A DNA stretch of 64,000 nt from Bacteroidota bacterium (GTDB lineage Bacteria > Bacteroidota > Bacteroidia > Flavobacteriales > Weeksellaceae), in assembly GCA_023393915.1 (NCBI GenBank), contig JAEXBS010000058.1, positions 81,265 through 145,264 on the forward strand. Reading direction: 5' to 3'. Of the stretch, positions 58,121 through 64,000 are shown one piece after another; the stretch's first letter is position 1, and every line of letters begins with the position of its first letter. The position numbers and the translations under genes are program-made. The notes beneath the pieces were generated by a model. That model did not search any database and was not told where the DNA came from. It saw only the letters and a list, made by a program, of their open reading frames with translations.

Positions 58121-60856
58121 TTAAAATTCGTATTCTATTTTGGTTCCGAAACTTAAACTAAGCAGATCCGTGCGCAGTCTTTTTACCCAAGCACCGTTAG
58201 TAAATACCCGCGTAGTTTGTTTTAAGTCTAAGAAATTGTTCGCGTAAAAAGAGAAGCGAAAACCACTTTTGAATTCTTTGGTAATCTTCATATTGAAGTT
58301 GTGAAAAACCTTATCCAGTTTGTTTTCTACTTCATTCGTGTTGCCCGATTTGATGTGCGCCAGCTGTGAAGGGTCCTCAATTTGCTCTTGGGAAAGAAGC
58401 ACCTTTTCTAAATTTTTGTTGATGTAAGCGTAAGGTAAATTCGGATTGTAGAAAGAGTTGCCGTCGATTATATAATGCTGGGTTCTTAAACTAAAGATCA
58501 TACCGGCCTTAGGAATACGATAATTAATGGCGCTTCCTATAGTTAGTTGGTCGTGCGTTGTAGGATAGCTACGGTAAACGCCGTAAATTTCCTCAAGAAA
58601 TGGAATCTCTGATTTATAGAAAGAGTCCGTATTGGAATCACTTTTGGTCTGAACGTAGGATCCCTGAATATCCAGACTTAAGTTTTCAAGCGGTAGCTGA
58701 TTGATTGCAACAAGTAGCTCCAGTCCCTTATCTGTAGAGCTTAGCGCATTAATGGCTCGGTTTTGAAGGTAGTAGTAATCGGTGGTTCCTATTATTTCGT
58801 AGGTAGGCGCCTGAGTCCCATGGTAAGTCCACTCTAATTGAGCTAGATCTCTTTTGTTAACGTAGCGCTCTGTAGTAAATCCGTCTTTCAGTTTATTATA
58901 GAAAGCCGTTAAAGCAATATTTCCACCTTTGAATTTATAATCCATCCCTAGTTCCTGCCGAATTCCAATGGAGGGTTTTAGATGCAGGTTATCAGCCTGA
59001 TCGATTATGGTTTGAATCGCATTGACATTATAATAACCTGGAAGCCTTAAATCCGCTAAAATTGCATCGTAGAATCTAGGTCCTGTATAGATCATATTTA
59101 AGGAAGGAGCTTTGGAAGAGATCCCGAAAGCACCTCGGAATTTAAAGTTCTTGTATATGAAATAAGAGTTAATTCTTGGAGCCAGTAAGAAAGACTCACT
59201 CTGGTAATCTGCTCGAAGTCCAAATGAGAGGTTAAAAAGAGAGTTTCCAAAGGCTCTAGAAAGGTTGTCTTCCAGATAAACTCCGGCCTGGGTTTCAGCA
59301 ATGACGCGCTCTGAGAAGTTATAAGGACGAAAACCAATACCACCCGATCCCGGTTGAAAGGAGAATTGGTTTTGCATGGTTTCCGGCGATCCGAGTCTTC
59401 CTCTACCTTTATTATCGCTGTAAGAGAAATCAGCACCAACACTTAGGTTGTGGTTCCATTCTCCGGTGGTAAATTTCTTGCTTAAATCAGATCCGAAAAA
59501 AAGACGCACCGGTTTCCCTTCCACTTCTTTGGTTTGGCGGTAGCTAACGGGCGTATAAGCGCCTAAATAGACTCCTTCTTCGGTACTAGTTCCAACGATT
59601 TCTCCACCAACGTTAACCAGTTGAGAGTCGTGTGTGAATTGGTAGCCGGTCGAAAAACTAGCCCGAACGCCTAGGTTATCAAAGAACGAATCATCAAAAC
59701 GCCAATTTAATGAGTTGGATAGGGTGAAGTCCCTCTTTTTATTGTTAACAATTTTTCTACTTTCATCTTCCTCTTCAAAATTGGCATCATCGAAATTCTC
59801 TCCATAGCTTAGCGTTAAAGTGTTCAGAATTTTGCGATCGGGTGAGTTCCAATTCCACATGACGTTGGCGTTCGCTCTTTTAAATACATTAAACCTAGTT
59901 CTAGGATTGGTGTTGGAATCCAAATAATTTAAATTCACGTTCAGAGTTCCCGCTTTTTCACCCAAGGAGAACCCTTTGCTTAGGTTGTATTCCTGAGTCC
60001 CGCTGCGAAAAGCCGCGTAGGCTCGTAGCGGTGTTTTTCCTTTCTTTCTTGTGATTGAGATCACTCCTGAGGTGAGATCGCCGTACCGGGCCGAAGCAAC
60101 ACCTTGAATGACTTCAACCTTTTCAATATTATCGGTGGAGATTTCTCTTAAATCCACCCCATAGTTTGCGTTACTGAAATAACCGTTTCTTCCGTTGGTT
60201 ACTCCAAAACCAATGTTATTGGGTGCAAATAGGGAAGAATAGTTCGTGTTATAGGTCTGCATGTTTTCATTGTTGGAGAGCGGAATTCCGTCCAAAACAA
60301 TGGAAGTACCAAAGGATTTGTTACCAAAACCTTCCGTTGAAACAGTAGTGGGAACTACGGTTCTAAGGGCAATGGGTTTGAACTCGTTGAGCTCAAGGTT
60401 CATAAGTTTTTGTCCTGGCAATTGTTCGAGAACTTCGTTGAGTGTAAAGGCCTGGATATTTTTTAATGCTTCTTCTCTGATTTCAATTTCAGAGTACTGG
60501 TTTTTTTTCTGAGAAATAGTGATCTCTTTGATTCTAGCGGAGAGATAGTCCATCTCAAAAGTTAGTCTTCCACTAGAAGGAAGGTTTCGGTACGATTTTT
60601 TGATTTCAACCAGGTTGCTCCTTGAGAGCACTAGCGTTTCTCCAGGTTCGTACTTGATTTGAAATTCTCCATTGCTGTTAGAAAGGGTCCAAATTCCTGT
60701 GTTTTCAATATGAACTCGAACGTTTTCTAAGGGTAAGCCTCCTCCTTTTTCAATAATTTTACCTTGGATGGTTTGTCCTTGTAAATTTATTGTTCCTAGT
60801 AGTATTATCAGGAGGGGAAGAAAAAGATTTGATAAAGAGAGTTTACTCCGATACAT
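58121..60856 (-). CDS. TonB-dependent receptor with carboxypeptidase-like N-terminal domain
   Basis: A 911-residue outer-membrane transporter: signal peptide (about 1-27, ending LQGQ), carboxypeptidase-regulatory-like domain (about 29-110, starting IQGKIIEKGGGLPLENVRV), plug domain (about 130-270, with TSIVLDGIPLSNNENMQ and GVASARYGDLTSGVISITRK) and a barrel ending FGTKIEYEF. It is not of the SusC type and has no SusD; a DUF4876 lipoprotein takes that place. First gene of the operon; box TACATTTG lies 23 nt before the ATG. I found no convincing Fur box, so an iron link is not supported. Confidence 0.93.
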   Translation of the reverse strand: MYRSKLSLSNLFLPLLIILLGTINLQGQTIQGKIIEKGGGLPLENVRVHIENTGIWTLSNSNGEFQIKYEPGETLVLSRSNLVEIKKSYRNLPSSGRLTFEMDYLSARIKEITISQKKNQYSEIEIREEALKNIQAFTLNEVLEQLPGQKLMNLELNEFKPIALRTVVPTTVSTEGFGNKSFGTSIVLDGIPLSNNENMQTYNTNYSSLFAPNNIGFGVTNGRNGYFSNANYGVDLREISTDNIEKVEVIQGVASARYGDLTSGVISITRKKGKTPLRAYAAFRSGTQEYNLSKGFSLGEKAGTLNVNLNYLDSNTNPRTRFNVFKRANANVMWNWNSPDRKILNTLTLSYGENFDDANFEEEDESRKIVNNKKRDFTLSNSLNWRFDDSFFDNLGVRASFSTGYQFTHDSQLVNVGGEIVGTSTEEGVYLGAYTPVSYRQTKEVEGKPVRLFFGSDLSKKFTTGEWNHNLSVGADFSYSDNKGRGRLGSPETMQNQFSFQPGSGGIGFRPYNFSERVIAETQAGVYLEDNLSRAFGNSLFNLSFGLRADYQSESFLLAPRINSYFIYKNFKFRGAFGISSKAPSLNMIYTGPRFYDAILADLRLPGYYNVNAIQTIIDQADNLHLKPSIGIRQELGMDYKFKGGNIALTAFYNKLKDGFTTERYVNKRDLAQLEWTYHGTQAPTYEIIGTTDYYYLQNRAINALSSTDKGLELLVAINQLPLENLSLDIQGSYVQTKSDSNTDSFYKSEIPFLEEIYGVYRSYPTTHDQLTIGSAINYRIPKAGMIFSLRTQHYIIDGNSFYNPNLPYAYINKNLEKVLLSQEQIEDPSQLAHIKSGNTNEVENKLDKVFHNFNMKITKEFKSGFRFSFYANNFLDLKQTTRVFTNGAWVKRLRTDLLSLSFGTKIEYEF

Positions 60857-60879
60857 GTTCTGCCTTGCTTTCGGTGGGG

Positions 60880-60887
60880 CAAATGTA
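60880..60887 (-). promoter_or_regulatory. -7 promoter element of the TonB receptor/DUF4876/DUF6850/MauG operon
   Basis: On the minus strand TACATTTG matches TAnnTTTG, 23 nt before the ATG at 60856. Confidence 0.55.
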
Positions 60888-61052
60888 ACAATTATTTTTA
60901 ATCAGTCTAAATAAACACCTCAGTTTATCTTAAAACAATTGGTTTAAAAATAAATATATGGAGTTGTAAACTTTTCTTTTATACTTGGTTTTGAAGGATT
61001 TATCTTGTAGTTTAGAAAGTGTCTCAGGTGGTTTTTAGGATTTGATCTAATT

Positions 61053-62036
61053 TCATTTTTTCTTTTTCTTGCTCCCTAGAGTGAAGATTCCGTAAGAAAG
61101 CAAAAGTAGACCTGTCGCCAAAACTGTTGCTTTTGTTTTTTTGGAAGCGACGGGTAGTAGGGTTTCACCATAGATGCGATGGGGTTCTGAGGAAGGAGCA
61201 AATAGATTTCCGTTGGTTTCGCTAGCTTTGGGATTCATGAGTTGTCTCACCATAAAGGACCCTGCAGTGCTTACTAAGGAAGGCGCTAGTTCGTACAGCG
61301 TCTTCATCATAATGGAAGAATAATCGGTATAGACGTGTCTTTTAGGATTTTTACTGAGTTTCACCATCTGCGCTGCAAGTTTTCTGGGATCAAAGGAAAC
61401 CGGAGGGATCTTTAGGTCAAAACCCGAATACTTTGCACTGTGTGCATTCCCAGTGGATCTTTGCATTCCTGGATACAAAGAAACCAGTTTAATGTGAGGG
61501 TACTGTTTTACTTCACTTTCTAGAGCGTTCATCAGCCCTCGGAGTCCGTATTTGGACGCGCTGTAGGCGGCGCCGAAGGGAACAGGCATATGTCCACCAA
61601 TAGAAACATTGGTCATGAATACACCTTCTTGCTGCTTTTTGAACAGCGGGAGAACGATTTGCGCAGCATGAAGTACCGAACTTAGATTGGTTTCAATAAT
61701 TCGGTCTAAAGCTTCGCGGGGCATGTCTTCGATTTTTCCTGTAGCCATAACCCCAGCATTGTTTATCCAAATATCAATACGTCCATTGTATTGCTTGGCC
61801 TCTTCTACTAGATGTTCTAAGTCTTCTGGTTTTGACACGTCGGTTGGGACACCTAGAGCGGTAACTCCTAAATCGCGGAGTAGGCTCACGGTTTCCTCTA
61901 ATGCCTCTTGACCTCTGGCAGCTACTACGACTCGAGCTCCTTCTAGGGCAAAAGCTTCGGCGGCTGCTCTACCCACGCCGCTGGTTCCACCGGTGATTAC
62001 CACCGTCTTTCCGTTTAAACTTTTTGTATGATGCAT
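61053..62036 (-). CDS. Short-chain dehydrogenase/reductase with C-terminal membrane anchor
   Basis: A 327-residue SDR. The nucleotide site is TGGTSGVG (15-22), NNAG is at 92-95, and the catalytic Ser145, Tyr158 and Lys162 are in NVSIGGHM and YSASK. Unlike simple SDRs of about 250 residues it has a C-terminal extension ending in a hydrophobic helix (TVLATGLLLLSYGIFTLG) and a poly-Lys tail, so it is probably held to the inner membrane. The substrate is unknown. It is divergent from the FAD-dependent oxidoreductase. Confidence 0.9.
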   Translation of the reverse strand: MHHTKSLNGKTVVITGGTSGVGRAAAEAFALEGARVVVAARGQEALEETVSLLRDLGVTALGVPTDVSKPEDLEHLVEEAKQYNGRIDIWINNAGVMATGKIEDMPREALDRIIETNLSSVLHAAQIVLPLFKKQQEGVFMTNVSIGGHMPVPFGAAYSASKYGLRGLMNALESEVKQYPHIKLVSLYPGMQRSTGNAHSAKYSGFDLKIPPVSFDPRKLAAQMVKLSKNPKRHVYTDYSSIMMKTLYELAPSLVSTAGSFMVRQLMNPKASETNGNLFAPSSEPHRIYGETLLPVASKKTKATVLATGLLLLSYGIFTLGSKKKKK

Positions 62037-62163
62037 CGTATTGAGGTTTTAAGATTTATAACTTACGAAATGACAATATCGTTCCAAATCGCAGGAGGAT
62101 TACCAAGAGATTACTCATATATAAAATCTTTCTAGAATTCTATAATGTCCCGGTAAGTTCATT

Positions 62164-62185
62164 CTATAAATTGCACACTTTATAG
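62164..62185. repeat. Inverted repeat upstream of the FAD oxidoreductase gene
   Basis: CTATAAA-N8-TTTATAG is a perfect 7-bp inverted repeat ending 11 nt before the ATG at 62197. It could be an operator or a leader hairpin. Confidence 0.45.
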
Positions 62186-62196
62186 ACTAATAAGAA

Positions 62197-63402
62197 ATGG
62201 ACTTAAAATCAAATGAGCCGTACTGGCCAATAAAGAATGGACTACCTAAAAGTTTTCCTTCTCTTCGAGAAGATTCCAGTTGCAATGTTCTTATTGTTGG
62301 TGGTGGGATTACCGGAAGTCTTTTAGCTCATCAGATGATAAAGGATGGCTACGACACGATATTAATAGATAAGAGAGAAGTTGTTCACGGAAGTTCCTCT
62401 GCTACTACCGCACTACTGCAGTACGAAATTGATGTCCAGCTTCATGAGCTCATCGAGCTCATTGGAGAAAAGGGTGCTGTTGCAAGTTATAAAGCGTGCG
62501 CTCTTGCTATAGACCAACTAGAGCGTATTTGTTCAGCGATCCAATCGCAAGCAGGATTTGAAAAGAAGGAATCCTTGTATTTTTCCACCAGTAAAAAGGC
62601 AAGTGAGAAGCTTAAAAAGGAATTGAAGGCGAGAAGAGCTGCAGGCATAGATGTTGAGTTTTTAACGGCCGATAAGGTCAAGTCAAAGTTTGGGATTGAA
62701 AAATCGTTTGGAGGCCTGTTAAGTAAAAAAGCAGCTAGTGTTGATGCTTATAAATTGGCCTATGAATTACTAGAATTCAATACTAAAAAAGGACTAAAAG
62801 TATTCGACCGCACCGAGCTGAAAAAAGTGGAATACTTGAAAGAGGAGGTTCTGGTTCATACAGAGCAGGGAGCCAAAATTAGAGCTCAAAGAATCATCTA
62901 CTGCACGGGCTATGAAACTACTGAAAGGGTGAACGAAAACTTTGTCAAGCTCAAAAGCACTTATGCGATGGTATCAGAAGAGGACCCTTTGACTCCAAAG
63001 GATTTAAGTGAGACCGTATTTTGGTATACTGAGGATCCTTACCTCTATTTTCGAACTACTAAAGAGGGACGAATTCTTGTGGGGGGAGGAGATGAAGATT
63101 TCAAAGATTCCAAAAGAAGAGATCGAATTTTGGATAAGAAAGAAAAAGAGCTACTGAGGGAGCTGAATAAATACCTGCCAAAGATTTCCTTTCCTTCGGA
63201 TTATGTGTGGGCGGGAACTTTTGGGGAGACCAAAGACGGTCTTCCTTATATAGGGGATCACAAAGATTTTCCATTTTCCTATTTTGTGCTTGGTTTTGGT
63301 GGTAACGGTATTACGTTTTCAGTGACCGGAATGGAAATGGCTTCTTTATATATGAAGGGTCAGGTTCACGAGCTTTCAGAGTATTACCGATTCGGGAGAT
63401 AA
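62197..63402 (+). CDS. FAD-dependent oxidoreductase (DAO family)
   Basis: A 401-residue flavoprotein of the D-amino-acid-oxidase fold. The FAD-binding motif GGGITG is at 35-40 in VLIVGGGITGSLLAH, followed by SSATTALLQYEID; the C-terminal AGTFGETKDGLPYIGDH and LGFGGNGITFS close the FAD site. Related proteins often carry an extra C-terminal Rieske domain of about 100 residues; this one stops without it. The substrate is unknown. It is 28 nt before the SemiSWEET gene. Confidence 0.88.
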   Translation: MDLKSNEPYWPIKNGLPKSFPSLREDSSCNVLIVGGGITGSLLAHQMIKDGYDTILIDKREVVHGSSSATTALLQYEIDVQLHELIELIGEKGAVASYKACALAIDQLERICSAIQSQAGFEKKESLYFSTSKKASEKLKKELKARRAAGIDVEFLTADKVKSKFGIEKSFGGLLSKKAASVDAYKLAYELLEFNTKKGLKVFDRTELKKVEYLKEEVLVHTEQGAKIRAQRIIYCTGYETTERVNENFVKLKSTYAMVSEEDPLTPKDLSETVFWYTEDPYLYFRTTKEGRILVGGGDEDFKDSKRRDRILDKKEKELLRELNKYLPKISFPSDYVWAGTFGETKDGLPYIGDHKDFPFSYFVLGFGGNGITFSVTGMEMASLYMKGQVHELSEYYRFGR

Positions 63403-63430
63403 AAATATAATTGTAAAGGATAAAAAGCCA

Positions 63431-63697
63431 ATGGAAATCAATGAGAATATTCTAGGAACAGTTGCGGGAGTTCTTACTTCCGTGGCCATGCTGCCTCAAT
63501 TAATCAAAGTGATGAAGGAGAAAAATGCCGAGGACCTCTCCTTAGTGACGCTTATGGTTTTAATTGTAGGACTTTCGCTCTGGGTTTGGTACGGAATTTT
63601 AAAAGAAGAGTGGCCGATTATTCTTTCTAATGGATTTGCGGTAATGGTTAATTTGACCCTACTCGTATGCACTATTGTTTTTAAGAAGAAAGAATAA
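63431..63697 (+). CDS. SemiSWEET family transporter
   Basis: An 88-residue inner-membrane protein with three hydrophobic helices (about 8-27, 37-57 and 62-83), the bacterial half-size SWEET layout that works as a dimer. The PQ motif is seen in AMLPQLIKVMK (about 20-30). Members move sugars, but the substrate cannot be read here. It follows the FAD oxidoreductase by 28 nt and probably shares its transcript. Confidence 0.88.
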   Translation: MEINENILGTVAGVLTSVAMLPQLIKVMKEKNAEDLSLVTLMVLIVGLSLWVWYGILKEEWPIILSNGFAVMVNLTLLVCTIVFKKKE

Positions 63698-63747
63698 AAT
63701 GGAAGAAATTCCGTAAAAAGAGGGTGTGTTACCTTAAAAAAAGAAAA

Positions 63748-63772
63748 TAACGCTCTGGATTTCAGAGCGTTA
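63748..63772 (-). terminator. Terminator, stronger on the minus strand
   Basis: TAACGCTCTG/CAGAGCGTTA form a 10-bp stem with loop GATTT. On the minus strand TTTTC and a further T-run follow, so it may end a gene entering from beyond the right edge; on the plus strand it may also end the SemiSWEET transcript. Confidence 0.6.
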
Positions 63773-63910
63773 TAAATTTAAAAGTAGACCCACAGGGAGT
63801 TTTTATTTAAACCAATAAAGCAATGTAAGTCATCATTTTACTGACAGTAAGCAAGTTAGATAATTTTGTAAAAGCATAAGGCATCGTATAAACCATTAAA
63901 CAATCCCCGA

Positions 63911-63942
63911 TTTAGTCCCTGATTTTAGAAGTAGGGACTAAA
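63911..63942. repeat. 10-bp inverted repeat near the right end
   Basis: TTTAGTCCCT and AGGGACTAAA flank a 12-nt loop. There is no clear T-run on either strand, so its role is unknown. Confidence 0.5.
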
Positions 63943-64000
63943 AATACCCGCATCAAAATCTACACAACATTAATTATTAACGTACTGCCAACAGCCTGCG

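Larger units (their letters stand above)
63698..64000. other. Non-coding right end of the window
   Basis: No convincing frame was found on either strand; minus-strand frames entering from the right edge close within 13 codons. The stretch holds two inverted repeats (63748-63772 and 63911-63942) and otherwise A+T-rich sequence. Confidence 0.6.

Noticed and set aside
60857..61052. Fur box upstream of the TonB receptor operon
   Set aside because: I looked for the GATAAT-type inverted hexamers and found nothing convincing, so I do not claim iron control.
1..64000. CRISPR arrays, insertion sequences, prophage genes, tRNA or rRNA genes
   Set aside because: No regularly spaced repeats, transposase or phage motifs, or tRNA-like folds were seen in the gaps; short or degraded ones could be missed by eye.
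63943..64000. C-terminus of a minus-strand gene entering from the right edge
   Set aside because: Two minus-strand frames stay open for 9-12 codons from the edge, too little to support a gene.

Overview
The window reads as a chromosomal segment of a Bacteroidota bacterium, most likely a flavobacterium close to the Weeksellaceae (Chryseobacterium relatives). The signs are a moderate-to-low G+C look, many genes preceded by the Bacteroidota -7 promoter element TAnnTTTG rather than by Shine-Dalgarno sequences, a SusC/SusD pair whose SusC lacks the usual N-terminal carboxypeptidase-like domain, and many Bacteroidota-specific families (DUF3822, DUF4920, DUF6702, DUF4876, DUF6850, head-GIN DUF2807). 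I saw no phage, transposon, CRISPR, rRNA or tRNA gene. The organism name is an inference; the promoter elements and gene content are read directly.

Layout. 1-3.7 kb: an XRE-family regulator cut by the left edge, divergent from the glyoxylate shunt (aceB, aceA), with matching inverted repeats at both promoters. 3.8-8.8 kb: queD, lpxH, a LuxE-like acyl-protein synthetase, a small membrane protein and an ABC-F ATPase. 8.9-15.2 kb: two secreted or lipoprotein peptidases (S9/DPP-IV type and M3), an unknown secreted protein and a DUF2807 lipoprotein. 15.2-19.4 kb: a Kef-type antiporter with its flavodoxin-like partner, then a LemA/TPM/TPM operon. 19.5-32.3 kb: mostly housekeeping (folA, coaD, ddl, a PASTA protein, rluD, hemW, murI, rsmD, DUF3822, Smr, YfcE-like phosphoesterase, truA, ABC exporter). 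32.5-46 kb: groEL/groES, an aldo/keto reductase, an M1 peptidase, HupE, DUF6702, acpH, radA, pyrG, yidC, rnhB. 46.2-52.6 kb: susC, susD, argS. 52.7-53.5 kb: tandem DUF1801 proteins.

53.6-60.9 kb is the most interesting stretch: a tight four-gene minus-strand operon coding for a TonB-dependent receptor, a surface-type DUF4876 lipoprotein, a DUF6850-like outer-membrane barrel and a diheme MauG/cytochrome-c-peroxidase-like protein with a tyrosine at the MauG-type position, followed by a secreted DUF4920 protein. It looks like an envelope uptake or redox system with no function I can name. 61-63.7 kb: an SDR, an FAD-dependent oxidoreductase and a SemiSWEET transporter. The last 0.3 kb is non-coding apart from two inverted repeats.

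Several start codons were moved downstream because the longest open frame begins inside the promoter box itself (rluD, murI, truA, pyrG, argS, DUF3822, aldo/keto reductase). Two genes (queD and the DUF6702 gene) have the box only 4 nt before the ATG, which suggests leaderless mRNAs.
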